The notes below the pieces were generated by a model. It saw nothing but the letters and a program-made list of their open reading frames with translations, did no database searches and was not told the origin of the DNA. From contig VNWV01000003.1 of the NCBI GenBank assembly GCA_009801085.1, positions 3,720,001 to 3,784,000 on the forward strand: a stretch of DNA of 64,000 bases. The letters run 5' to 3'. This DNA is from Lasiodiplodia sp. COLG20. Taxonomy: Eukaryota; Ascomycota; Dothideomycetes; Botryosphaeriales; Botryosphaeriaceae. Both the position numbers and the translations under genes were made by a program. The number at the start of each line of letters is the position of its first letter. The first letter of the stretch is position 1. Positions 23,573 through 34,624 of the stretch are shown piece after piece.

Positions 23573-25562
23573 CTACATCTCTAAGCCCTTCCCTAAAAGC
23601 ACCTTACCGACTTCGACCACGATGTCGTCCTTGCCGCACAACTCCATCTTCGCCAGTACTGTTCCCTTCGCATCCATGGCTTTGCAGACGTCCACAACTT
23701 CACCCTCCATATCTGCACAGTACACCAGGAGCCCCAGACTCGTCAACAGCGCCAGGACCGCCTCCTTGTTCTCCTGCTCTGCTGCGACCGCCTCGAGCAG
23801 CGCGGCCACGATCTCAACTTGCTCACTTTCATCCAGGACGTCGCGCTCAGCCTCGATACGCATGCGGTGGTTGGCGGCGGCGATATTGAAGGCCAGGCTG
23901 GCCGCCGCGATGCGCACGTTTCCGTGCTTATCATCGAGGAGGCTGGCGCTGAGGAGGTGGGTGAGGAGAGCGGAGAAAGACTCATGAGCGAGCAGGTGTG
24001 TGCGCACCAGAGATGTCGAGAAGAGGTTGCAAGCGAGCTGGAGAGTGACGAGGCGCAGGTTGTACGGGCACTCCTGGAGATTGTTGACGTGCGAAATCAA
24101 TGCAGCGAGCGTGGCGGCGTCGTCTTCCTCCGCGAAGAACCCGGATGCACGTGGATCTGTGAGCGTGAGGCGGAAGAGGTCGTATGCTGCGAAGAGGTTG
24201 TCTGGAGAGATCTTGGAGATCGCGTCGCGGAGGAAGCTAGCGAAGTCAGGGAGGGAAGGCAGGGGCGCTTCGCGCGAGCCAGAATCCCGACGAGTGGTGA
24301 TGAATGCAGCTACCATGGCAATGATAGGATGCTTGCCATGCTCGCCCATCTTCGGGATCAACTTCTCCAGCGGCGGAATCTTTTCGTACGTCACCGGATG
24401 GAGACTTGCACCGAGGAGCTTGGGAAGGTCGAGACGGGTGTGAGGGTGGCCCATACTGGCCTGTTGAACCAGGAGTCGGACATTGCCGCGAAGCTGCGGC
24501 TCGTTGGCGCCGGACCACTGATCGTCTTTCATCCCTTTAAGGAAGGTGATGAAGGTAGGTGTGGCCCGCACACTGTACTTCGCCGCTACGTCGTATGCCT
24601 GGTTGATGTCCACCTTGATGAAGACGCCCTTCGACCCCGCTTCCTCTGCCAGTTCATCAAAAACCGGGTACATGATCTTACAGGGAGCGCAAGTCGAAGA
24701 GGTGAAGAAGATGACCGCACTGGAATCTTTGGCGCTCGTGAGTAGCCTGTCGACTTCCTGTAGACTTGTCACGTTATGGACTTTTCCGCTTGTTGAAGAT
24801 CCATTTGTAGTTCCATTAGTGCCATTGGCGCTGCCGTTGGCGACTGCTCCCGGTGCTCCATTAGGCACGTTCTGTGGCGGGACTGGAGCTTGGGTCACGG
24901 ATCTCATGGCTGCGTCGATCTGTGGTCTTAGCATCTGCCCGAAAGGTGTGTTCAAGACCTGCTGCGGTAGGGACGTGATATGATCCGGGATCCCCTTTCC
25001 CACGAGGAACATGGCGAAGTCATTCGAGCTAAGAATATATGAGTATACGGCGTGATCAGGCATTGCGAGGGGAGACGCCTACAAGTTGTTGCAGTTGTGC
25101 GCAAACAGGTCATAGGCCTCAGGCGTGTAGACTTGCTTCAGAGACTCGAGGTATTCCAGGATCACGTCCATGGGGAGGCTCGTGCTGCCCAGCTTGATGA
25201 CCTCTTCAGGCGCCCCATGGTGGGTTGTGCCGGGGTAGCACGACTGAACACCTAGATGCAGGTCAGAAGCCGATGGCCAGCAGCTGCAGAAAATGGAGAC
25301 CGTACCTGCGCCGTAAAAATACTCAATACCACCGACGACGATGGACGTGTGGTAGACGGCGTCGATCTGGATGCCGAGGAATTGGCGAGAGAGCTGCGGA
25401 TAGACGTTAGCGAATCGGGGAAGCTGCGCAGCGTCGCGGTTGAGCGCGGTACCTGTCTGGCTAGACCCTAAACAGCGTGGTCAGTGGAGTTCGCAGGCAG
25501 ATCGCGGCCAAAGAAGCGGGACTTACCTTGGAGAGGTCGTACACATAGAGCTGGACTTCCAT
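23573..25562 (-). CDS. DeSI (PPPDE) isopeptidase - thioredoxin - PUL fusion protein
   Basis: Five exons: 25562..25527, 25467..25453, 25393..25306, 25251..25083 and 25028..23573, for 587 residues. Exon 2 is a 15-nt micro-exon coding for GLARQ. Residues 1-120 are a PPPDE/DeSI peptidase: MEVQLYVYDLSKGLARQ, His32 in VYHTS and Cys100 in HNCNNF, the expected His/Cys pair of this deSUMOylating/deubiquitinating family. A Gly/Asn/Ser linker leads to a thioredoxin domain (about 185-300) with CAPC at Cys216-Cys219 and a cis-Pro in RATPTFI. The rest (about 310-587) is an Armadillo-like PUL domain, which in Doa1/PLAA binds Cdc48/p97. The combination suggests a ubiquitin/SUMO-linked cysteine protease recruited to Cdc48 with a redox module; that function is inference. 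It is divergent from GDA1. Confidence 0.9.
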
Positions 25563-26051
25563 TATTCTGGCGCGCGAGGGAGTGAACGAAGGTGATGGCT
25601 CAGGGAGCGGCGGCGTGGGACGTCATAGTTATGGCGCAACCCCCGGACCTCAGCGTAGGCGGCGAAGTGTTGCGTCGCCTGCCAGAAGCTTCCACTCGCG
25701 GGTAGGGCGATCCGCCGCCATCAAGCTTATCGCAAGATCATCTGGGGCTCTGCGGCAGGCTTACCGGTGCGCCAGACTCGTCAGGCGGCGCGTGGCTGGC
25801 CTGGTGGCGTCGCTGCTGAATTTAGGGGCTGACGCGGAGCATTCCTGCCTTCAGGCTGTGCCTCTCCCGCCCTTGTGCGCCGCTTCCTCTATCTTGGCTG
25901 CCGTCCTGTCCGCCCCCCTTTCGTCTGTTTTCATCTTATCGCCGACTGGGCGTCCTACGCTTTGATTGTTCCCACCGTTCCGCGACTGTGCGGACTCACG
26001 ATCGCTACCGTCTTCGGCTTACGGCGCGCCACCGCCTGGTCAGAGCATTTC
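25563..26051. promoter_or_regulatory. Shared upstream region, DeSI-Trx-PUL (-) / GDA1 (+)
   Basis: 489 bp separate the start codons. No TATA box is obvious; pyrimidine-rich tracts near the GDA1 side (25,900-25,960) may be leader. Confidence 0.4.
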
Positions 26052-27942
26052 ATGTCCAGTAGCGTCGACGTCCACCGGCGTCCTGACATCTGGTCTTATT
26101 TCTCATTCAGCAGCGCGCCCAGGCGACGCACCTCGCTCTCCTTGCCTCTCAAGAGCAACAGCACCTTCGATCCCTTCGAGAAGGCCGATCGCCGCTCCAC
26201 CCGCCCCTCGAGGTCCTCCACCGCAGCATCCTCCTTCATGAACGAATACAAGGTCGGCGGCGGCAGCGGTAGCAGCACAATGAACCAGGGCCAGCGGACC
26301 CGGTACCTAAAGGCCGGCGGCATCATTGCCTTCATCCTCATCATCTTTTTCTACTTGGCCCCTGGCCACAGCCAGACTGCCGGCGGTACGTCATCACCAA
26401 AAATTCCCATTCGCAATGCGCTTTCGCTCACGCCCATCTAGCACCCGCCGCAGGCCCGGGCAAGTTCCCCGGCGGCGATGTCGCCTCCGATCCCTCTGTC
26501 GCGACCGAGAGGTGCACTCGCTCTTACTCCGCCGACAAGCCTCTCGTCCAGTATGCCCTCATGATCGACGCTGGCAGCACTGGCTCGCGCATCCACGTCT
26601 ACCGTTTCAACAACTGCGGTCCTACGCCTGAGCTCGAGCACGAAGAATTCAAGATGACTCCGAAGAAGGAGGGCGGCTCTGGTCTGAGCTCTTACAAGGC
26701 CGACGCCGAGGGCGCCGCCCAAAGCCTGGATATCTTGATGGATGTTGCCGTGGCAAACGTCCCCGAGAAGCTGCAGGGCTGCACTCCGGTCGCTGTCAAG
26801 GCTACTGCCGGTCTTCGCAAGCTCGGCCCCGAGCTGAGCGAGAAGATCCTGCTTGCTGTGCGTGAAAGGCTCGAGACCAAGTATCCCTTCCCAGTTGTCG
26901 CAGCCGACAAGGGCGGCGTTGAAGTCATGGAGGGCACTGACGAGGGTGTCTACGCCTGGATCACCACTAACTACCTGCTTGGCAAGATCGGTGGTCCCGA
27001 CAAGACTCCCACTGCTGCCGTCTTCGATCTCGGTGGCGGCTCTACTCAGATTGTCTTCGAGCCTACTTTCCCTGATGCCAAGGACGGCGGCATGCCTGAG
27101 AAGCTTGCAGACGGTGACCACAAGTACGAACTCAGCTTCGGAGGCAGGAACTTCACCTTGTACCAACACTCCTACCTGGGCTATGGACTCATGGCTGCAC
27201 GCGAGAACATTCACAGGGTCGTTTTTGACGCGGCATACGAGGAGGCGAAGAAGGCTGGCACTACTGAGACCTTCATCAAGAAGCCCGTCATGAATCCTTG
27301 CCTCATTCCTGGTACTTCCCGCAAGGTTGAGGTTCCGCTGGAGGACAGCCACCCGCTTGGTAAGAGTGTTACCGTCGAAATGAAAGGTCCTTCCGAGGGG
27401 GCTCCTGCTCAGTGCCGTGCCGTCGCCGAGAAGACCCTCAAGAAGGATAACGAATGTAAGCTCGCACCCTGCGCTTTCAACGGCGTTCACCAGCCCTCGC
27501 TTGAGAAGACTTTCGCTCGGGAGGACATCTATCTCTTCTCCTACTTTTACGACCGCACCAACCCGCTTGGTCTCCCGTCCAGCTTCACAATCAACGAGCT
27601 TAAGGAGCTTGTGAACCGTGTCTGCCACGGTCGTGAGTACTGGGACGTTTTCCAGAGCATCGAGGGTGCCATGGACGAGCTGAATGACCGCCCGGAAACT
27701 TGCTTGGACCTCAACTTCCAGTTGGCTCTCCTCCACACCGGTTACGAGATGCCCATTGACAGGGAGGTCAAGATCGCGAAGAAGATCAAGGGCAATGAGC
27801 TTGGATGGTGCCTTGGTGCTAGGTAAGCTGCCTCCCCGCATTTTAATTCAATACGAACAGTGATGCTAACAGCTTCACCAGTCTGCCTCTCCTTAGCCAG
27901 GAATCTGGTTGGCAATGTAAGATTAGGGAGGTTACGAACTAA
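26052..27942 (+). CDS. GDA1: Golgi guanosine diphosphatase Gda1 (GDA1/CD39 family)
   Basis: Exons 26052..26385, 26442..27822 and 27882..27942 give 591 residues. The protein is type II: a cytosolic N-terminus of about 80 residues, then a membrane anchor (AGGIIAFILIIFFYLAP) and a lumenal domain. Apyrase conserved regions are visible: DAGSTGSRIHVY (ACR1), KATAGLR (ACR2), GTDEGVYAWITTNYLLG (ACR3) and FDLGGGSTQIVFEP (ACR4). The catalytic Glu is expected in the EGVYAW stretch. The reaction is GDP to GMP in the Golgi lumen, which drives GDP-sugar/GMP antiport for mannosylation. The last exon restores the usual WCLGASLPLL end; reading through the second intron would lose it. Confidence 0.95.
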
Positions 27943-29014
27943 GTATAGCCCCTAAAGAAAGTTGGGTGAAGCGTCCTTTGGCATTATGAGGCGTTATGGA
28001 TATGAATTGATCTTGGGCTGGTGGCGGAAGGCAAGGTATACGTGGATATCCCTACCTGGATCTATGGGATGGTATCGGGATGTATACATAATGTGGCAAC
28101 TGTTTGATGAAGCGGCGTTGACGTCGCGAAGATGGTAACGTTGAAAAGATGAGTTAGAAAAAGAACTATGCAATCGCATTCGGCCATGGACTACTTGGTT
28201 TTCAACGTGAACGTCTTATATTTGAATTATCGACTAGTAAAATGCGGTATTGTACAAAGTATGTCTCCTCTTCGCTGCCCCCCATCCGACTGATCAATGC
28301 AGCCGACCGGATTTTAGGGCGCGAAAAGGAACTCTCGCCACCGTAGCAACGAGAGGCCTTTTCTATCTTGCTTCTCTGTCCACACTCGCTCATCCTGGTT
28401 CATTGGCGATGGCGGGCTCTAGCATAATTAGAAGCGGGTTGTAAAGATGGTTCCGTCCCTCCTCTTGTCAAGACTCGAAAATGTCTTCGTTCTTCTCCGT
28501 GTCTGGTGGCCCAAGTAACCGCGTGCACATGATCGCGCCTCTGGCCTAGCAAATTAAGAGTACATCATCTTGTACTCTGAATGTTGAAGGTCAGAAAGCA
28601 GTTGCGGTTCGTGGATGTGTTGTTGTGAAGGAGAAGAAATGGAGAGAGCTACGTTTCTGAAGTGTGCGAGAAAATCTCGGTCAAGGGCTTCTGCACGCTA
28701 AAACTCTTCCGGATAAGCGTGCTTCTGTCACGTCGATCCCTGCCGCGTCGCCCGTGCGTGCCCGCGTCGCACCTCTTATCGTCATCCATTCATTGTTGGT
28801 TTGTTCGACGTCCCGGCCGTCGTTGTCGTCGCCGTCGAAACAATCGGCCGGCCTTTTCCAAAGAGCCGCGGCCTCTCCCGCTCACGCCGCCCTCCCCCGG
28901 CCTGGCGCTTCTTATAATCGATTCGCCTTGTTTTCATTACACCGGCATTGCGAAGTGACGACTGTATCGGAATCAACCGCTTCATTCCTCCCACCCGCAA
29001 AAACACTCCTCACA
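27943..29014. other. Intergenic, nothing recognised
   Basis: About 1.1 kb between two plus-strand genes. Short frames overlap on both strands, with no motif. The last 350 bp are C-rich and may be promoter and leader of the centrin-like gene. Confidence 0.45.
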
Positions 29015-29682
29015 ATGGTATATACATCTTATCCAAGTCTCACATCAAACCTTACCCTTTATCTAACCAGATATAGCCCCCCAAAAAGCGCGCCGCGCCC
29101 GGCAAACAACCCCAACCGCCCGCCGCCTCTGCACCCCGCCGCTCGAAGCTTGCGAAAGAGCACGACATCACCGCGGCGCAAGAAGCCGCCATTCGCGACG
29201 CCTTCGGCCTCTTCGCGCGCTCGCACGACGCCTACCCGGACACGAGAGTCATCCGCGCATCCGATGCGCGTCGCGTGATGATCGCGCTGGGGTTCGAGCT
29301 GGGCAAGCAGGACGTCAAGGACATGCTCGAGGTGCTGGACCCGGAGAGCGAGGGCTTCGTCGCGTGGGAGCACTTTGTCGGGTACGCGGCTGTGTGGTAT
29401 CATGCGCTGGGGGATGATGAGAGAGCGGCTGAGGAGGGGGCTGGCAGTAGGGAAGAGATTGAGAAGGCGTTCCGGCTATTTACGGGGGGTGCGATGAGGC
29501 CGATTCGCTTGGCGGATTTAAAGAGAGTGGCGAGAGAGTTGAGGGAGGATGTAGACGAGGATGTGTTGTGGGATATGGTGGTAGAGGCGAACGGGGAGAG
29601 AAAATCGAAGGAGGGTGTTGGTAAGGGGGTGGATATGGAGGAGTTTGAGCAGGTTATGAGAAGGGCGGGGGTTTTTGGGTGA
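29015..29682 (+). CDS. Centrin/Cdc31-like EF-hand protein with degenerate calcium loops
   Basis: Exon 1 carries only the start codon (29015..29017), followed by a GTATAT donor; the intron (CTAAC branch, ATATAG acceptor) ends at 29076, and exon 2 is 29077..29682, for 202 residues. Using the nearer CAG acceptor would give an immediate stop, whereas the TAG acceptor gives MPPKKRAAPG. After a basic, Pro-rich N-terminus come two EF-hand pairs shaped like centrin: IRDAFGLFAR, ALGFELGKQDVKDMLEVLD, then EEIEKAFRLF and LADLKRVARELRED. None of the four loops keeps the full acidic pattern (the second is DPESEGFVAWEH, lacking the position-12 Glu). It probably binds little calcium. Role in spindle pole, nuclear pore or repair complexes is only inferred from the resemblance. 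Confidence 0.75.
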
Positions 29683-30951
29683 GATGGTGGTGGTGCACTG
29701 CTGTGTTCCCGTTCATGCACATATTCTCTTCATTACGGCAACCTTGGCGTTCGATATTCCTTGGAGTTCTAGCTTTTTGCGAGGAAGCGACGGCGTTGGT
29801 TGGAATCTGTTTGAACAATTGTTTTGACTTACTTAGAGTCGTGGGGCTCTGAAGCTATCGTCCGGATGAGAATGTGGAATTAAAAATTCTACATACACGT
29901 CCGGACGATAGCCTCTACGTACGGCGCTTCGCACAATTTGCACATATGACCAAAGGTAGAGCCAATTGGCGCTCCTGAGACGAGGACGGCGCTTCGGAAT
30001 GAATATATTATTCTGCAAGTTCGAAACCTAGGTGAACAACAGACCGAAATATTGGATAATCTCAGGGCGCGTGCTGGCATAGCGCTGCGCAGTTGTACTG
30101 TGAGCTTTCCGCTGATCAGATGTGACGGTCGTTGATAGCGCAAGACTAAGCTTGCCGCATTGCTTCAAGTTCGAAAAGCCGCCATCGCATGCACGTTAAA
30201 TATACTAAGTGCAGATTCCCCTCTAACAAAATCCATAAGTGGTTGAATCGATCTGTACCCAAAAGTGCTGCGGAGGTCACTTATGGTCACCAGGCATTGC
30301 CTAATTGGGACACTTCCTAATTCGGTCAGCTGCAAACTGGGCAGAAGCTTTTCAAGCGATGACCCCCTTAGTTGAAAAGACTAGGGGGACGTCAGGTCGC
30401 CTCGGCCAATATCGCCTCCGGGTCCTTTGAGAAACGGAAGCTATTGACGAGGCTTGACCGAAACGGCGTAGATAAGCTTTCCTTTTTGCCTTTTCTTACC
30501 CGTGTCTCTCACAAGCTTTTTTTTACACCAAGGAGCAAAGTGTCCGAGGCAGAAAGAACATGGCTATCAATTTTGTAAGGCACGTATATTTCACACGTTT
30601 GGATATGCATGATGGAAGGTTCTATTACACCGGTCTAAATGCTTTGGGGTGAGAGTCCGCAATTTCCTTCATCCATACTCTCGTTGCGAAGATCGATTAT
30701 CCTCGCCAATGCTAGATTTCTTGCACAAACTGTGACTGCAGCATTTGCTAGTCCATTATCCAGTGAACCTGCCAGCCAGCCAATAAAACAGAAATTTGAA
30801 AATGCAATCCTTGGGCTCAAGTTGAGAGGAGAGCGAAATGGTATGAAACCCCATTTGTAATGCAATATGCCAGCCTCTTGCCATAGACTTCATGTCCATC
30901 GGCTCGTCGAAACAAATTCGTGTTCCGCTCTTCTTCCCTCCATCGTAATTC
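29683..30951. other. Intergenic between convergent genes, contains a hairpin repeat
   Basis: AT-richer spacer of 1.27 kb. It holds the inverted repeat at 29850-29912 (separate entry). No gene could be supported. Confidence 0.5.
29850..29912. repeat. Long inverted repeat (hairpin), copy of a small dispersed element
   Basis: Arms 29854-29881 and 29885-29912 pair at 24 of 28 positions around a 3-base loop. The outer 13 bp (GCTATCGTCCGGA) are perfect. The left arm plus four bases (29850-29881) matches 54287-54256 on the minus strand at 28 of 32 positions, with only A/G differences. Confidence 0.85.
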
Positions 30952-32040
30952 TCACTCCTTCTGCTCGGCATTGGGGAAACGGAAGCCGGCGTGCTCGGAG
31001 TGGCGCTTGTAGTAGTACTGGTTCTCGCGGATCTGGAGGTCGGAGGAGATGCCACCGAGGACGACGTCGCGGAGGCGGTCGATTCCCTCCTGGTTGCCGG
31101 CGTCACGGTTCCAGATGGAGATGAGGTGGGAGTTGAAGCGGACGCTGTAGCTGATGCCGCAGATGTCGTCAATGAAGGCGTTGCGCTTGGCGCTGTTGTC
31201 AACGGCGCTCTGCAGCTCGCCGCCCACGGCCATCATGGACACCTCCTTCCAGAACTGCGGCGCCTTCTCCTTGGGCACGCGGAAAGTCCAGGCGCCGCCC
31301 TTCAAGTTGCGCGGGTCCTCCCAGACCGGCTTGACGCCCAGGTGGAACAGGTGTACCGAGTCGCGCAGGCGCAGCGTCGACAGTTCGAAGTGGTTCATCG
31401 TCTCCCAGAACTGGCGCAGGTCGCGGATCACGTGCAGCTTGACCAGGCGCGATTCATATTCGTTGGATTCGTTGACCTTGTCGGTGGGTGAGTCGGGGTC
31501 GGAGCCGCTCTGCTGCTGAAGCTTCTGTTCCTCCTCCTGGGCCCAGGCCGGCTTCGACTCGCGGCCCTGGCGGTCGTGCCAGAACTCCCAAGAGTGCTCG
31601 AGCGGCGGCGGGCGCAGCTTCTGGAGCAGCGCTTCCTTCATGGCCTTGCCGCGGGCGGGCGAGGCGGTCGCGGAGGCATCACCTTCACCCTGAACGGGCA
31701 GGCCGTTGGTGGCGAGGCCGGGGACAGTCGGGCGGGCGCTCATGGTTTCGGATTCGGGTTCGGTGTGAGCGGCGATGGTCACGGCAGGCTGAGTAGCGAT
31801 GCTCTTGAGGGGCTCGTCAAATTCAGCCAGAAGCTCGGCCTTGAAAGCAGCGAAAGCGCGGACGAGGGATTGCAGATGGTCGAACTGCTTGGGGTCCTCG
31901 ATGGTGCAGGGAGGATGGGCGCGCAGGTCGCTGAGGTCGTCGATGTCGTGGATGATCTCAATGCAGCGAGCCCCGGGAATGCGAGAGTAGACTGGCAAGG
32001 CCGGCTTGTCAGCGCTGGAAACGGCGGTAGAGGCCATCAT
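30952..32040 (-). CDS. Translation initiation factor eIF4E family protein, long form
   Basis: A single exon of 362 residues; two ATGs stand in tandem at 32040 and 32037. The first about 145 residues are an extension not found in canonical eIF4E. The cap-binding core follows: PLEHSWEFWHDRQGR, then RQFWETMNHFELS (the dorsal Trp that contacts eIF4G/4E-BP), KPVWEDPRN (cap-stacking Trp and the Glu that reads m7G) and LISIWNRDAGN (third cap Trp). The loop before the dorsal helix is enlarged by a Gln/Ser/Glu-rich insert. With length and insert both unusual, this is a divergent eIF4E, perhaps a class II/4EHP-like cap-binding repressor or alternative initiation factor, rather than the main eIF4E. That last point is inference. 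Confidence 0.88.
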   Translation of the reverse strand: MMASTAVSSADKPALPVYSRIPGARCIEIIHDIDDLSDLRAHPPCTIEDPKQFDHLQSLVRAFAAFKAELLAEFDEPLKSIATQPAVTIAAHTEPESETMSARPTVPGLATNGLPVQGEGDASATASPARGKAMKEALLQKLRPPPLEHSWEFWHDRQGRESKPAWAQEEEQKLQQQSGSDPDSPTDKVNESNEYESRLVKLHVIRDLRQFWETMNHFELSTLRLRDSVHLFHLGVKPVWEDPRNLKGGAWTFRVPKEKAPQFWKEVSMMAVGGELQSAVDNSAKRNAFIDDICGISYSVRFNSHLISIWNRDAGNQEGIDRLRDVVLGGISSDLQIRENQYYYKRHSEHAGFRFPNAEQKE

Positions 32041-33045
32041 GATTATCGTGGAGAAGCGGTTTGAGAAGGAGAGCGTGGAAGAGAAGATGGGGGCGGAAGA
32101 AGGAATGAGGAAGAAGCTGAACGGTGGAGGGCATTTTGAAGACGAGAAAATGTGAATAGTGACTAGTGTGGGCGAGCAGCTATTGTTCTGATACTATTGT
32201 ATGGTAGAGGGTGGCTGGGGACAGCGAGGTGAAGCTGATCAAGAAGGTGAGGTGAGGTGAGGCGGCAAAATGGAATAATAGGCCGAAGACATTGAGAATA
32301 AGAACCAGACAGGCGGAAACACATTGTAGACTGTCATTAGAGTAGTTGCGATGTAGCTCACCTTCAGCTGCAAGAAGTTACCGTCGGTACACCTCAGGGG
32401 TTTGGAGGCGAGCGGAGAGCGGCGGCAGGGTCGGAGACGGAGGGGTATATATTCAGCAAGCACAAGCAGCAAAGCAAAAAGCGGGGCGAGGAAGGCCACC
32501 GAGGACAAAGAGACAGGCAGTAGCTTTGTCCTGGAGAATGGAAGTGAGAGTGTGATGCTTGGCTGCTGCTGGAGTCCGGGGTGTCAGGCCTTAGAGGGCT
32601 GGGCCGCAGCGTGCTACTTACGCGCCGGCGCTAAATGGGCCTGTCAGGGTCGACGATCGAGCCGTTCATGTTTGAGCAGCGCCTTCTTTCTGACACGACA
32701 ACCGTGTTTCAGATACTGGAATCACCCGCGAATCCTGCAGCCCGCACAGCCCACCCAGCTCACGCACAATGACAGCATCGACATTCGTCAGACACCTGCG
32801 ATAGGCCGGTTGAGCAGAAAGTCGGATGATATCCAGCCAGCAAGCCAGCGTGGACGCAGCCCAAGCATCCTTTCTGTGGCTTGCCCCTCGGCGGGGTGAT
32901 TGGCCTGCCGCCGAGCTTCCGTCTGCCAGGGTCCCACCCGCCGCTTGCTGACCGCCCTGGCAGAATCGCTGCCCCCGGTCGAAAATGTTCGCGGCCGCCA
33001 GCCAAACTCCGAAGATTCCCAAAACACTTCCACCACATCGACACC
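32041..33045. other. Divergent upstream region, eIF4E-like (-) / NOPCHAP1-like (+)
   Basis: About 1 kb. A short tandem run of GGTGA units lies at about 32245-32262. No coding frame was accepted. The distal part (32,900-33,045) is probably 5' leader of the plus-strand gene. Confidence 0.45.
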
Positions 33046-33747
33046 ATGACCGGCACGCAACAGCTTCCCGGCGGCGATGCTGCGCCCCAACCGACTACAA
33101 CTCTTCCTCGCCGAAGCCGCAGATCGAGCCCGTCGCTGCCGAACGGCGAGAGCGCCGTCGTCAAGCCTGCCGCTGCAGCAACCGCGACTGCGCACGAGGA
33201 CCAGACTATGGATGAGGCAAGCGATGCCGAATCCGACTCGAGCGTTGTCAGCACCTCCTCTGAGGAGCCTAGCTCCGAGTCCGACGAAGACTCGGAAGAC
33301 GACGAGGAAGATACGCCTATGGACACGGACGAGATCACCTCGTTGCCTTTGCCGCCCGACGCTGAAACCCGGCGCAAGATCTACCAGCGCCAGGCTCCCC
33401 CGGCCTCGTCGCTGAGTGAGCGCCTGAAGGCCTTCCTCCCCCAAATGGCTGCTGCAAATGTCGAACTTGAGAAGGATCGCGCCGCGGGAAAGCTGGCCCA
33501 GATGTCCCTGGAGAATGTTGGTGAAGACGATAAGCACTACATCGAAATGAACCTAGGCCTCGGCGTGCTAAAGGAGAAGGACCCAAACAAGATGGACAGC
33601 GACAGCGAGATGGAGGAAGATTCCGATGACGAGATGGAGACTGGTGCAGACGACCAGAAGACCCGCGAGGAGAACGTTCTCGGCAAGCTCATGGGGAAGA
33701 AGAAAACCAAGGCTGGGCCTGGTATACAGGAAGTGCCAGACCAGTGA
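33046..33747 (+). CDS. NOPCHAP1-like acidic protein (snoRNP assembly chaperone family)
   Basis: A single exon of 233 residues; the ATG at 33046 is the first in frame. The N-terminal half is disordered and very acidic (SSEEPSSESDEDSEDDEEDT). A short conserved block follows: SERLKAFLPQMAAANVELEKD and then HYIEMNLGLGVLKEKD. The IEMNLGLGVL signature is the one I associate with NOP protein chaperone 1 (C12orf45 family), which bridges Nop58 to the R2TP complex during box C/D snoRNP assembly. A second acidic stretch and a basic end (LMGKKKTKAG) follow. Naming rests on that motif, so moderate confidence; an acidic nuclear protein is the safe statement. Confidence 0.7.
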   Translation: MTGTQQLPGGDAAPQPTTTLPRRSRRSSPSLPNGESAVVKPAAAATATAHEDQTMDEASDAESDSSVVSTSSEEPSSESDEDSEDDEEDTPMDTDEITSLPLPPDAETRRKIYQRQAPPASSLSERLKAFLPQMAAANVELEKDRAAGKLAQMSLENVGEDDKHYIEMNLGLGVLKEKDPNKMDSDSEMEEDSDDEMETGADDQKTREENVLGKLMGKKKTKAGPGIQEVPDQ

Positions 33748-34624
33748 AATGCTGCGCGACTCTTTGCACTTGACGACACAACAATCTGGACCGCCCAATG
33801 CAACTGCAACAGCCACGATACCCTCGGTAATTCAGCACTGCAGCTGATACCCAAATGTCTGGTATTTAAAACTTGTCTTTAAAAGCTTTTTTCATTATCT
33901 ACATTGACGAGTGGCTACTTTAGGCAAGGGGAATGTCATCACACTTGCTCCGGCCTACATTTTAAGGCACGAATAATCATCGAAAGACCTTACGAGGCAA
34001 ATATACACAAAGGGAGGAGGGGGTGTAGATTTTCAATTCGATGGAATGATACGACGCGTTAAATAACAAGTCAATGTTCTCAGTCAAGGAATTTCAGGAT
34101 TTACTGCCATTTCACTCGAATGTCATGTTAATGCTTCATCTTCTGCTTACTTTCCACAGGAATATCACCAAGTGAGGACACCGTGATTTCACAAATCTTC
34201 GTTCTACTCTACTTTCGAACAGAACAACCCATATCTCTGGATTTCTCTGGGATTAGCCATCTCGACACATCCCAGGCCTTTCTCGTAGTACGCCACAGAT
34301 TTCCAATCAACGTTTTGCGAGCACGGTCGATAGTCTTGATTGACGAACAGCAAAGGATGGATAACTGTCCAGATCCGTCTCGGTCATCAAGGGTCCATCT
34401 GGCCGGACCTGGACCATGGCTGCCTGAAAACCACCTTCTCCACAATGGCTTCGTGTTTGCGGCGACGATACATCCCGGCTTAACACTGATAAGCATGCTT
34501 CCCTACCATGGTCCACCGCAGATACTAATGACTTGTTTTCGTAACAATCAAAGCTCCACACGAGCTTTGCTCATTCAAATAGACCATAGTCACTCGTTGC
34601 AACATCAAATCCTCATTCACAGCA
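33748..34624. other. Intergenic, nothing recognised
   Basis: It marks the change from the housekeeping part to the accessory part of the window. A 187-codon frame crossing it lacks motifs. Confidence 0.4.

Noticed and set aside
23819..24745. 308-codon open frame antisense to the DeSI-thioredoxin-PUL gene
   Set aside because: No motifs, fully inside the real coding exon.
26438..27841. 467-codon open frame antisense to GDA1
   Set aside because: It mirrors the GDA1 exon almost exactly, has no motifs, and is what GC-rich third positions produce on the other strand.
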